A DNA stretch of 64,000 nucleotides from Desmodus rotundus (taxonomy: Eukaryota > Chordata > Mammalia > Chiroptera > Phyllostomidae), in the NCBI RefSeq assembly GCF_022682495.2, contig NC_071394.1, positions 24,958,470 through 25,022,469 on the forward strand, read 5' to 3'. Numbering within the stretch: position 1 is the stretch's first letter; each line of letters starts with the position of its first letter. Below are positions 23,521 to 33,399 of the stretch, one piece after another. The notes beneath the pieces were generated by a model, which did no database searches, was not told the origin of the DNA, and worked only from the letters and a program-made list of their open reading frames with translations. The translations under genes and the position numbers were made by a program.

Positions 23521-23976
23521 ATAAAGGTAAAAAAAAAAAAAAAAACTCTCAGTTTAACTTTTATCTAAATTTGCAAAGCAGCAGCAAAGACTAAATTAAC
23601 ACATCATATTCTGAATCTTGGGAAATATTTTCTTTTCATCCCTTAAGGTCGAGGGATAAAGTTAAAGATGCAACTACAGTCCATGTTGACAGAGAAGACT
23701 ATGTCAGACAGTGTTCAGACCTTGACCGGTAACTTCTTTGGACTTCAGTTTCTTCACCTATAAAATGAAGGATTCAGGTGTCCTTCATCTGGGCTATATA
23801 TAAATAGAAGTATATTTCAACATAATTGGTTTCCTTTGTACTCCTACTCATTTTACTTACATTTTAAAACACACTCGTATTCTGAGAAGGGGTCAACGGC
23901 ACAAACGAGGTTAAGGAGCTCTGCATGACGCTTATGGTCACTTACAACTCTCAAATTATAGTGTTTTGGACATTCA

Positions 23977-24182
23977 GCCCTGACTGGTGTGGTTCAGTTG
24001 GGCGTCATTCTGCAAAGTGAAAGGCTGTGGGTTAACTTCCGGTCAGGACACATGCCTCGGTGCTAATTCAGTCCCTGGCTGGGGGGCATGCGAGAGGCAA
24101 CCGATTGATGTTTCTCTCCCTTTCTTTCTCCCTCCCTATCCCTCTCTCAAAAAATAAACAAATAAAATCTTTAAAAAAAAAG
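23977..24182 (+). mobile_element. Ves SINE (bat tRNA-derived)
   Basis: Forward copy starting 'gccctgactggtgtggttca', with block 'caggacacatgcctcggtgc', a CT-rich body and A-rich tail. Flanks 'gttttggacattca' and 'aattgtggacattcaa' form the target duplication. Confidence 0.93.
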
Positions 24183-25539
24183 AATTGTGGACATTCAATA
24201 CCAGAACTAAAAGAAAATGCCACTGGTTAAGGATAAATAAGGATGGGGCAATAAGAAAAGAATCAAACCCCATCCAAAAAGAATCATATACGGGGATTTA
24301 AAATCTGACTCAGGTTGACATTTTGCCTTCCCATTTCCCTTTCCTCTTTGTAGACTTAAGTGAAGGCTGTATGGCTTTCTTCTTTTATATCCTTAAACCT
24401 ACTGAAGTATGATTTCTATAATAAAACTTAATAGTAAAGGCTGTGAGGAAGCTTAGTGTACAAGGAAGATTATAAAACGAAGATACCCCCACATAAAGGC
24501 GGTAAGAACAAAAACGCCTTCTTGATAATGTCCAGACACAAAATTACCTGGAAAAGAAGCTAGGTAAATACAAATAAACAGTATTTTACACAGAAACAAT
24601 TAGTTTTAAAAAGACATGTGTAAAACAAAAACTAGTTCTTATCATCTTATAATTATAGGCATTTATTAACAGGATACATCTCTCCCCTAGGAGTCCTAAA
24701 TGATCTATATTTATAAGGTGGATGTTGGCATTCAAATTTAAAAATGTGTATAGCTAGTACACAGAAAGGGAACCAGATTTTTAAAAAATTTAAGAACACT
24801 ACAAAACATGACTTATAAAACATACAGTATCATTAGAGAAACTGTGAATGAATGATATAATTATTCCTCGATGGTATCCCCCCTACATATTTTATTTTAA
24901 TCAGATTAAAACATCAAAATTGTTCTGCATCATCTGTTCAGTGTTCAGAATCACCTCTTGCACTGGTTTGAAAGACCACTGAAAGATTACAATAATATAA
25001 TTTGTAACTCCCTTTTAAACTACAACAACTTGGTATTTAAAAGCCCTCCTATTTTAGACACGGGTCTACAGTGAGGTAGTCCAACAACTATTCAACCAAA
25101 CAACAATGGAAGACTTTTGAAGCTGCAAAATCAAGTCTAGTTAGTTTTTTAAGTAGTGCCTATATTAAAATTATAGGGGTTTCACTTCTTAGCAATGATC
25201 TGAGGGGAGGAAAACCTTCATCGTTCTTGGACAGTTTTTCTGGAAAAAAACTACAAGAACACAGTCTTCTTTCCTTCATGAGACTATCAGCCTAACAGAT
25301 CTGAACAGGAGGACAGGTTCCTGTCTCCACAGGTAACTCTTTCTTCCCACACCGCCTCAGCAATCTGCGAATCTCTACACCGGAGACAGGAACTAGGGCA
25401 CCTAAGGCGATCTTTAGTGTCACTCTGTTCCCCATCCCACATGTGCTTTCTTTTAAAAAAGTATCTTACAAAGAATATTTACGTGCCTAAAAAAAGGTCA
25501 CTTTTTAGCAAAACACTATCTACAGCCCCAAAGTCTTCC

Positions 25540-26955
25540 AATAATGGATTTGCTTCAGAAAACTGTGCCAAGTGAACACTACAACCACTTACGAAAATAC
25601 ACCAGATTTTTGTTCCCTCTCTGACCCCTCCCCCACAGACAGCACCACAATTCAGGCATGTGGGCTGGCCTGCCCTGGTGAGTACTTAAAGCTCCACCCC
25701 TTACAATGTTACAGGTGCGCCCAGACAAAGGAATATGGCCCAAATGAAAGAACAGATCAAAGATCCAGAAAAAGAACTAAGTAACAAGGAGATAGCCAGC
25801 CTAACAGATGCACAATTCAAAACTCTGGTAATCAGGATGCTCATGGAAATGATTGAGTACGGATGCAAAATAGAGGAAAAAGTGAAGGTTATACAAGTGA
25901 AGTAAAGAAAAATCCACAGGAAACCAGCAGTGAAGGGAAGGAAACTGGGACTCAAATCAATGATTTAGAACAGAAGGAAGAAATAAATATTCAACCAGAA
26001 CAGAATGAAGAAACAAGAACTCAAAAAATTGAGGAGAAGCTTAGGAACTTCTGGAACAACTTTAAACGTTCCAACATGTGAATCATAGGGGTGCCAGAAG
26101 GAGAAGAAGAAGAGCAAGAAATTGAAAACTTATTTGAAAAAACAATGAAGGAGAACTTCCCCAATCTGGCAAAGGAAATAGACTTCCAGGAAGTCCAGGA
26201 AATTCAGAGAGTCCCAAAGAAGTTGGACCCAAGGAAGCACACACCAAGGCACATCATAATTAAATTACCCAAGATAAAAGATAAGGAAAGAATCTTAAAA
26301 GCAGAAAGAGAAAAGGAGACAGTTACCTACAAAGGAGTTCCCATAAGACTGTAGGCTGATTTCTCAAAAGAAACCTTACAGGCAAGAAGGAGCTGGAAAG
26401 AAGTATTCCAAGTCATGAAAGGCAAGGACCTACATCTGAGATTACTCTATTCAGCAAAACTATCATTTAGAATGGAAGGGCAGATAAAGTGCTTCCCAGA
26501 TAACGTCAAGTTAAAGTTCATCATCACTAAGCCCTTATTACATAAAATGTTAAAGGGACTTATCTAAGAAAAAGAAGGCCAAAACTTTGAACAGTAAAAT
26601 GACAACAAATTCACAACTATCAACAACTTACCCTAAAAAACAAAAACAAACTAAGCAAACAACTAGAATAGGCACAGAATCACAGAAGTGGAGATCACAT
26701 GGAGAGTTAGCAGGGAAGAGGAGAGAATGGGGGGAAAGGTACAGGGAGTAAGAAGCATAAATGGTAGGTAGAAAATAGGTCGAGGCTAAGAATAGGAAAT
26801 GGAGAAGCCAAAGAACTTATATGTATGACCGATGGACATGAACTAAGGGGAGGGGAATGCTGGAAGGAGGGTGCAGAGCAGAGGGGGATAAAGGGGAGAA
26901 AAAACATGGGGCAACTAATAGCATAATCAATAAAATATACTTAAAAATGAAAAAA
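25540..26955 (+). mobile_element. HAL1-type (ORF1-only) LINE
   Basis: A LINE with L1-like ORF1 but no ORF2. A 5' leader (including 'taaagctccaccccttacaa') precedes the ORF1 ATG at 25735. ORF1 ends at 26567 and is followed at once by a purine-rich 3' UTR ending 'aatcaataaaatatactt'. HAL1 elements are defined by this ORF1-only layout and must use L1 ORF2 in trans. Left edge approximate. The tail is abutted by a DNA transposon at 26965. Confidence 0.75.
25735..26567 (+). pseudogene. HAL1 ORF1p-like pseudogene
   Basis: Decayed ORF1, an RNA-binding nucleic-acid chaperone of L1-type elements, about 278 codons. It opens MAQMKEQIKDPEKELSNKEI. A coiled-coil-like acidic middle includes INDLEQKEEINIQPEQNEE. 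An RRM-like domain begins near IIGVPEGEEEEQEIENLFE, and the C-terminal domain includes DFSKETLQARRSWKEVFQVM. Three lesions are visible: a frameshift between about 25860 and 25905, a TGA at 26079-26081 where the family has a sense codon (probably CGA to TGA), and a TAG at 26352-26354. Otherwise the reading is well kept, so the copy is younger than the HAL1-like relics at 11-15 kb. Confidence 0.85.
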
Positions 26956-26964
26956 GAAAATATA

Positions 26965-27290
26965 CTGGATTTTGCTGTGTATAATGTGCTCCCATGTATA
27001 ATGTGCAGACATGTTTTTGGCCCAAACTTTCAGGAAAAAAATCTTTCATTTTAATTTTTTAATTCAATTTATTTATTTACTTATATTTAGATACTTGCTT
27101 TTTGTATTATCAAGGACTTTTAGCATTTATTTTTGAACATATTATGGTACAAGAAATTTTATGTAACAAATAATTACAATACACAAAAACAGATACAAGG
27201 TATTTCAGGTACTGCCTATGTATAACGCACATCCTTATTTTTCACACAAATTTGGGCAAAAAAGTGCACATTACACACAGCAAAAGACGG
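26965..27290. mobile_element. TA-flanked DNA transposon with long inverted ends
   Basis: 326 bp bounded by TA on each side (26963-26964 and 27291-27292). Left end 'tggattttgctgtgtataat'; right end reversed has 'tcttttgctgtgtgtaatgt'. The pairing extends inward with 'aatgtgc' and 'gtataatgtgc' repeats. No coding capacity. TA target and size fit a nonautonomous Tc1/mariner/Tigger relative. It sits in the A-rich tail of the HAL1 copy. Confidence 0.75.
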
Positions 27291-27656
27291 TATGTAGTCT
27301 AGACAATGTAGATTGTATGTCCAATGAATTAGGAAAAATTCGGAATTTGCATTATTAGAGGAACTACCATAATTGGTTCAGGGAAGCAAAATATTTGGCA
27401 GGTGCAAGATATTTCAAAATCATTCACAATTATGTATAAAACAAACCCTTTATTAAGCAAATCTGCTAAACAGGGCCACAAATGTATACAAAACATAAAT
27501 TCTTAGCGGGATTTAATTTTCAAAAAGACTTATTTCAAAAATGACTTGTACACAACTGAAAGAATCCCTTACTGTCTTTAAAAAAGGTCCCACTTATAGT
27601 TTATTCCAGAACGGAGCATAAAAGAGTTTTCGATACAGGCATAAAGAATTGCTCAC

Positions 27657-27833
27657 CTCCATTTCCTTGGCGGCCGTGCTCTGGTCGTAATGACCCATCA
27701 GATTGGGGAAAAACGTCATGTTGTAGGTCATTTTCATACATCTGGGGACGATAACTGGCTCACAGGTGAAAAGGCTGTGCCCTCTGATGAGGGGCAGAAA
27801 AACACATGTCCACAGAAATGGAAACATTTCCAT
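27657..27833 (-). CDS. FZD6: FZD6 coding exon 2 (start codon, signal peptide)
   Basis: Coding part of exon 2, residues 1-59, ending phase 0 with donor 'ATGGAG|gtgagc' (27656-27655). I take the ATG at 27833: it gives [20 protein letters not shown], which aligns with the human start. It has A at -3 and G at +4, and a TTG three codons upstream is not needed. An in-frame TAA lies upstream (27870-27872). Residues 1 to about 18 form the signal peptide, cleaved near RGHS. C24 and C32 begin the cysteine-rich domain. N38-M-T is a conserved N-glycosylation sequon ([16 protein letters not shown]). A second ATG (27827) is in frame, two codons later. Confidence 0.96.
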
Positions 27834-27989
27834 TTTCTTCAAAGTCCTGCTTTTACCACATGGCTTGGATTAAATCACTCTTTTCATTGTCAGATTTCCA
27901 CTCAAAAATAAAATGTTGAAATTTCTCATTTCATTATTTCACCATTTTGAAAGAAGCTCTTTTCCTGAAAATGAGTTCCGGGTCAATTA
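27834..27989 (-). other. FZD6: FZD6 exon 2, 5' UTR part (inferred)
   Basis: The upstream acceptor is inferred. Best candidate is 'cttggttgtttttacag' with AG at 27991-27990, so the exon would begin at 27989. A second candidate, 'actcattttcag', ends at 27965. Either choice keeps all the upstream ORFs described separately. Confidence 0.6.
27853..27945 (-). promoter_or_regulatory. FZD6: Upstream ORF cluster in FZD6 5' UTR
   Basis: Five ATGs lie between the exon 2 acceptor and the FZD6 start: 27945 (MVK, stop), 27934 (MK, stop, overlapping the first as TAATG), 27929 (19 codons, stopping at 27870, in frame with FZD6), 27887 (internal to the last) and 27861 (MW, stop). Such uORFs commonly lower translation of the main ORF. 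Translation of these is inference. Confidence 0.55.
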
Positions 27990-28815
27990 CTGTAAAAACA
28001 ACCAAGAGGCATAATCAGCAACATTTGTCATAAACTCACACGCAGAAGTTCAAGGGCAGAGCTAAGACTTTCACCATAGGTTAGTAATACTGGAAACACG
28101 ACGGCAAATTCCATCCTACCGAGAGACTCTTCCACCGCCTTGGCCCAGACTCCTACCATTGGCAGAGGAAATGTCCTCTCTAGGGAATCAATGATAGAAG
28201 GTTTGTGCGGTACGGAACACAGGCTAAAAAGGGGTATTGGATGAGTGAGACGCAGAAAAAAGTAATGCAGGGCGTCAGGAAAAGTTAAAAAGGATTAACA
28301 GAATAATACACTCTTAAGACTCTGCTGGACATCTTAGCGCGTATAAGAAAACTGGGTCCCAGGGAAATTCTTGAAACCTAATGAGTTCTTAAATGACTTC
28401 TTTAAAGACTAGCAGGCAGTTTCTGTGGCAGTGCTCTAAGGATCTAACGCTTTTCCGTTTGGGTTAAAAAAGCGAGACTCCCAGGATTCCTACCTGCCGA
28501 GGAGCGAAACTAGTTTTCAGGAGCTGGGGAGCAGTGATCCCACCGAAGGGGAAAATCAGCAGATCTGGCCCCGGAGGGCGACGGAGGGTCTGCGGGAGGG
28601 AGACCGCACCCCACCGCCAAACCCGCGCGAGCCCAGGCGCCCCGCGCGCGGGCACCTGCCCCAGGCCTGCAGCCCGGCGGCGGCGTCCCCCGCACCTGCT
28701 GCTCCGAGCGCGCGCCCCCGTCCTGCCCGCCCGCTGGGGGCCGCCCGGCCGCCCCGGGACTTGCCGCGCTGCGCCCGCCGCCTCCCCGCCCGAGTTGGCG
28801 TCCCAGGAGCCTCAC
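27990..28815 (-). other. FZD6: FZD6 intron 1 (inferred)
   Basis: Interval between the candidate exon 1 donor (gt at 28815-28814) and the exon 2 acceptor. The right half is GC-rich CpG island. The left half is unique-looking with no repeat that I recognise. Confidence 0.5.
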
Positions 28816-29130
28816 CTCGGGCGACGATCGACGGCAGCTCTCCTTCCCGGCCCCCGGCCCGCCCGCCGGACCCCCGCGACTTGAGCCCGCTGCGGGCTCG
28901 TCCCGGACGCCAGCGCCCCGGGAGCCGCGCGGGGAGCGAGAGCTGAGCGATCCCGCGAGACTGCGCCGCCCGGTCGGCGGGCAGGTCCGGGCTCGTGGCG
29001 GCGCGGCCGCGGCGGCACTGTCGGGCCTGGCCCTCCGCCCGAGCTCCGCCCGCGCTCCACGGCCGGCCGGGCTCTGGGCGGGCCCGCCTGGGCTGGGGCG
29101 AGTGGTGTCCGGGCGCCGCCGGCTCCTGGC
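28560..29130 (-). promoter_or_regulatory. FZD6: CpG island promoter of FZD6
   Basis: Very GC- and CpG-rich for about 570 bp in otherwise AT-rich DNA, just upstream of the FZD6 start exon. It holds GC boxes ('ggggcg' and 'gggcgg' near 29073-29100 on either strand) and no TATA box that I can see. This is the usual vertebrate TATA-less promoter. The transcription start cannot be fixed by eye. CpG islands often fire in both directions, but I see no coding gene starting to the right. Confidence 0.85.
28816..29040 (-). other. FZD6: FZD6 noncoding exon 1 (candidate)
   Basis: A strong donor, 'GCCCGAG|gtgagg', lies at 28816/28815 on the minus strand inside the CpG island. Weaker CAG|gtgc sites lie near 28651 and 28694. 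The exon's 5' end is not determined, and no ATG-led coding frame joins to exon 2, in line with human exon 1 being noncoding. Confidence 0.4.
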
Positions 29131-29297
29131 GGTCTATTACGGTGCCTGAACCCCCCTGCTGAATCCCAACTCGCCCTCCCGTCCAGAGGGGTTCAGCCTA
29201 GAAGGATTTGTGGAAGGTCTTGGTGATGCCCCAAGTAAAGCTGGCTTGTAAAAAAAAAGCACTTCATTTTGGATTTCAGGAGTTAAGACTTTTTAAA

Positions 29298-29829
29298 AAT
29301 TTTAATTTTTCAATTACAGTTTACATTCAGTATTATATTAACTTCAGGTGTACAGCTTAGTGGGTAGACAATCATACACTTTACAAAGTGATTTTCCCCC
29401 AATATTTCCAGTAAACAGCTGGCGCTATACATAGTTATTATAATATTATTCACTATATTCCCTACGCCGTATCCCCATGACGATTTTGTAACTACTAATT
29501 TGTACATTTTAATCCCTTCACTTTTTTCACTCTGTCCGCCAACCCCTCTTTCCTCTGGCGAACCATCAGTCTGTTCTCTGTGTCTGTGTTTCTGGGTTTT
29601 GTGTTTATTTTGTTCTTTAGATTGCACATATAAATGAAATCATATGGGGCCTGACTGTCTCTGGCTGACTTACTTCACTTAACATAATACCTTCTAGGTC
29701 CATCCATGCTGTTACAAATGGTAAGATTTCATTCCTTTTATGGTAGTAATATTCCATTCTATATATGACATTCCACAACTTTTTTTATCCACTCTTCTAT
29801 CGATGGGGACTTGGGTTGCTTCTATATCT
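29298..29829 (-). mobile_element. 5'-truncated L1, minus strand
   Basis: L1 3' UTR read backwards: 'ttttcaattacagtttacat', 'cttaacataataccttctag', 'ggtagtaatattccattcta' and 'gatggggacttgggttgctt'. Both flanks carry a clear duplication: 'caggagttaagactttttaa' (from 29277) and 'caggagccaagatttttaaa' (from 29830). This is a complete, 5'-truncated, single insertion of about 530 bp. Confidence 0.88.
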
Positions 29830-30124
29830 CAGGAGCCAAGATTTTTAAACGGCCAATTGGTTTTGTAAAGTCCATCACCCAAGTGATCATAGCTGGAAAC
29901 TAAGTAACTTCCTGGGTAACTGTACTAAAAAAAGCTTGTGTTAATTCCGGGAATCTGGTCATGAACCCCATGCACAGGTGGCAATGGGATTCCAGCCCAG
30001 GCAGGTCCTACAGTTTTATTGATTCAAAATCATAATTGAAAGTTGAACTTCTTTAGAAGTTAACCTAGTTTTCAGTACCGAGTATGACACACACAAGCTC
30101 ATGCGCTCAACTTAGTCATCCCGC

Positions 30125-32060
30125 CTGCCCTCTTAACACCTAACAAACAGAGTTTTCTACTGTCTCTGTAGTTTTGTCTTTTCCAGAATGTCATAGTTGG
30201 AATCATACATATGTAGTCTTTTCAGATTGGCCTCTTAGTAATATTCTTCCATTTCTTCTCATGGCTTGATAGCTCATTTCCTTTTAGTGCTGAAAACTAC
30301 TCCCTTGTCTGGGTGTACCACTGTTTATGCATCCCCCAGCTGAAGGACATCTTGGTTGATTCCAAGTTTTGGCTATTGTGAATAAAACTGCTGTGAACAT
30401 CTGTGTGCAGGTTTTGTGTGGACATAAATTCTCAACTTTTCTGGGTAAATACCAAGGAGTACTATTGCTGGATCCTATGGTAACAGTATGTTTAGTTCTA
30501 TAAGAAACTGCCAAACTGTCTTCCAAAGTGACTGTACCATTTTGCATCCCCACCAGCAATGTTTGAGAGATCTGGTTGCTTCACATCCTTGCCAGCATTT
30601 GGTGGTGTTGATGTTCCAGATTTTGGCCATTCTAATAGGTGTGTAATGGTATCTCACTGTTGTTTTAATTTTGATTTCCCTGATGACGTATGATGTGAGC
30701 ATTCTTTCATGTGCTTATTCACCATCTATATATCTCCTTTGATGAGAGGTCTGTTAAGGCATTTGGCCTATTTTTTAATCAGGTTATTTGTTTTCTTATG
30801 GTTGAGTTTTAAGAGTTCTTTGTATATTTTGGATAATAATCTCTTATCAGATATCTGTCTTTTGAAAATATTTTCTCTCAGTCTGTGGTCTGTATCTCCT
30901 AATTTTCTTGACATTATCTTTTGCAGAGCAGAAGTTTTACATTTTAATGAAGTCCAGCTTACCAATTATTTCTTTCATTGATTGTGCCTTAGGTATTATA
31001 TCTAAAAAGTCATCACCAAACCCAAGGACTTCTAGGTTTCTTCCTGTTTTACTTTCCAGGAGTTTTACAGATTTGTATTTTACAGTCAGGTCTGTGATCA
31101 ATTTTGAGTTAATTTTTATGAAGAATGTAAGATTTATAAGCAGATTCATTTTTTGCATGTGGATGCCCAGTTGTTCCAGCACTGTTTGTTGAAAAAGAAA
31201 ATGTTGCCTCAGCTCCTTTGTCAAAGATGAATTGACTTCATTCAAATGGGTCTATTTCTGGGCTCTCTATTCTGTTCCACTGATCTCTTGTCTATTCTTT
31301 TGCCAATAGCACAGTGACTTGATTACTGTAGCTCTACAGTAAGTTTTGAAATTGGGTAGCATCAGTCTCTAACTTTGTGTTTCAAAATTGTGTTGGCTAT
31401 TCCGTGTCTTTTTCTTCTCTATATAAACTTCAGATTCAGTTTGTTGATATTTACAAAATAACGTGCTGGGATTTTGATTGCAATTGCATTGAATCTAGAC
31501 ATCAAGTTGGGAAGCACTGACGTTTTAGCAATATTGAGTCTTCCTAGCCACGAAAATTGAATATCCCACCATTTATTTAGTTCCTCTTTGATTTCTTTTA
31601 ACAGGGTTTTGTAGTTTTCCTCATGTAGACCTTATATATTTTGTTAGATTTATACCCAAGTATTTCATTCAGGAGGGTGTTAATGTAAATGGTACTGTGG
31701 GGGTGTTTGGGGTGTTTTTTTCCCTATTGGTATTATGTTTTTTTCCCTCCATCCATCACCATTTATCTCCCCTATATTCTCCTCCACCTCTCCCTACTCC
31801 CCCCTCTCCCTGGCAATCACCACAGTGTTGTCCCTGAGTTTTCTCTTTCTCTCTCTCTCTTTTTGCTCTATCCCTCCGGGTGTTATGTTTTTAACTTCAA
31901 ATTTCATTGTTCATGACTGGTATAGAGGATGTTAACCTTTTATTCTGCAACCTTGCTATAATCACATTAGTTCCAGGAGTTTTTCTATATCTCCAATTTT
32001 GGGAGCAGCAAATTGCTGCTTAAATCTCTGACAGACCTAAGAGTGTTTGCTTTTCAGTTT
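30125..32060 (-). mobile_element. L1 with ORF2 C-terminal remains, minus strand
   Basis: About 1.9 kb of older L1 read backwards: 'atggttgagttttaagagtt', 'gatggaatc'-type 3' text at the left, and 'ccttgctataatcacattag' at the right. A reverse ORF at 30937-31245 retains L1 ORF2 C-terminal text (FQQTVLEQLGIHMQKMN, KLLESKTGRNLEVLGFGDDF). The element is broken by a pyrimidine-rich insert at about 31699-31880. The 5' end is missing. Confidence 0.85.
31699..31880. other. Pyrimidine-rich insert within L1
   Basis: About 180 bp of C/T-rich DNA (e.g. 'ctcctccacctctccctact') interrupts L1 text that runs from 'aatgtaaatggtactgt' to 'gtttttaacttcaaatttca'. 'ttatgttttt' occurs at 31733 and again at 31882. 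Its origin is not recognised. Confidence 0.5.
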
Positions 32061-32340
32061 ATTCAGCTTTTTACTTGTTAGGATGGAATGATGACTTCTA
32101 CGCTCTTTACCTGTCAGACCAAAAACTCCAATTCTTCATTTTCTAAAATAAATGTTACTGTAAGAATTTGATTGACAATTCCAGTTGCTACTGTCTTAGC
32201 AGAACAAAGTTTCTCCAAGTTAAAATTTGGCATTATTGTTAATAGAACACTGATTATATTAATACCTTGATTATAACAACATTATTAAGTGTTTTTCTGA
32301 AACAAAGGAAGAAAATAAATTTTATGGAGTAGGTATATAA

Positions 32341-33397
32341 TTTTTTTTTAAACTTTTTTAAATTTTTATTTATTTATTTTGAGAGAGAGGGAAAGCATGG
32401 AGAAAGAGAGGGAGAGAAACATCAATGTGTGGTTGCCTCTCACGCACTGCCCCCACCCAGGGACCTGACTCACAGCCCAGGCATGTGCCCTGACTGGGAA
32501 TTGAGTGAGTGACCCTTTGGTTCGCAGACCAGCACTCAATCCACTGAGCCACACCAGCCAGTGTTGGGAACAATCCTGCCTGGTTTCATACGCTGCAACC
32601 CCGCCGACAGGTAAAAAGGCCCCATGGCTAGGGGACCTTGGGACCATAAGCCACTAAGGAGACAAAATTTATCCCTCCAGCAGGGGCGCAGCCTCTGCCC
32701 TCTTTATTTCACCCTGCTTGGCCCCTGGAGGATGGCTGGATAGTCAGTGAAGGGTAAGATTCCTCAAGAAAGAACAACCCAAGACGGGCACAGTTGCAAA
32801 GAGGCCATTAGGGAAGACTTAGGGAATTGTGGAGAAGGGACAAAAACCCCTCACCTCAGCTTTATCATAGCCTGAGTCCTTATTCTATCTGTAAAAACTC
32901 TCCTAATCCTTGGCTGCCTTGCTTCCCCCGCCTGATTCAGGCCTGAAACAATGCCAAACGGGGGTGCAGCCCTGTGCCAGAACCGGCGGTTTCTGGTGGG
33001 GAATGATCAGGCCGAAGAAAGAATGCATAAAGTCCTGTGAAACCGGCTTTGCTAAGAATGTCCTCAATTTAAATGTTAAGAGTCCAAGCACAAAATAAGT
33101 TTGCTTCCTAAGGTTTTACAGCTGATTGGCATCGCCCTGTCCATCAGACCCTGGTGGGGTCAAAAGGACCCCTATGATCCCAGAAATCTTATCTGTAAAC
33201 CATACCTCCTGTCTTTGATATGCATCCCTATGCAAGCTAAACTCAGTAAAAACCCATTGAGAGAGAGGCTTGACACCCTTCTCCTCTGAGAGACTGGTCA
33301 GCCTTTCCTCCCCAAGCAGATCATGTCTTGGTAGAATTATTCTCATCCACAGCAGCGGGGGAGCTCTGCAGGCAGAGCCCCTCCACAAGCCAGGGCT
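32341..33397 (-). mobile_element. Ves SINE split by an LTR
   Basis: The SINE body runs 32341-32561 (tail left, reversed head 'ctggctggtgtggctcagtg') and its last bases 'ggct' resume at 33394-33397, after the LTR. The SINE's own flanks match: 'gtatataattttttttt' left and 'aaatatataatttttaag' right. So the SINE inserted first and an LTR element later landed in its head. Confidence 0.9.
32562..33387 (+). mobile_element. Solo LTR of an endogenous retrovirus
   Basis: 826 bp from TGTTGGGAAC to CTCCACA, with the canonical TG...CA ends. An exact 6-bp duplication, AGCCAG, lies on both sides (32556-32561 and 33388-33393). A TATA-like 'cagtaaaaaccc' near 33247 suggests plus orientation. No internal retroviral genes remain, so it is a solo LTR left by recombination. 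A 6-bp duplication is usual for betaretrovirus-like elements; class not proven. Confidence 0.85.
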
Positions 33398-33399
33398 AA

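Larger units (their letters stand above)
10039..27656 (-). other. FZD6: FZD6 intron 2 (17.6 kb)
   Basis: The largest intron, donor 27656-27655 and acceptor 10040-10039. It carries about 20 repeat insertions listed separately. Stretches where I recognise nothing: 12120-12890, 16330-17510, 18045-20470 (apart from a CpG-rich patch near 19205-19445), 20690-21610, 22045-22735, 23525-23970 (a poly(A) run at 23527-23544 only), 24185-25540 and 27295-27656. Confidence 0.8.
1..29040 (-). other. FZD6: FZD6 gene (3' end cut by window edge)
   Basis: Frizzled-6 is a seven-helix Wnt receptor of the plasma membrane. It is known for planar cell polarity roles (hair, nail and neural tube patterning) and for restraining canonical Wnt signalling. 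Here the gene reads right to left: CpG-island promoter, noncoding exon 1, then coding exons 2 to 7. All coding junctions seen use GT-AG and their phases agree (0, 2, 0, 2, 2). Residue numbers match human landmarks I remember: sequon N352 and the KTxxxW motif at 498-503 fall at the same positions. No frameshift or stop breaks the coding exons, so the gene looks intact. The last roughly 30 codons and the 3' UTR lie beyond position 1. Paralogue FZD3 is the closest alternative, but the long Ser/Thr-rich tail and residue-level match favour FZD6. Confidence 0.96.

Noticed and set aside
27594..27842. Starting FZD6 at 27842
   Set aside because: That codon is TTG. The ATG at 27833 has a strong context and aligns with the human start.
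28510..29060. Several Ala/Pro/Arg-rich ORFs on both strands
   Set aside because: Stop codons are rare by chance in a CpG island. No splice link or domain supports them.
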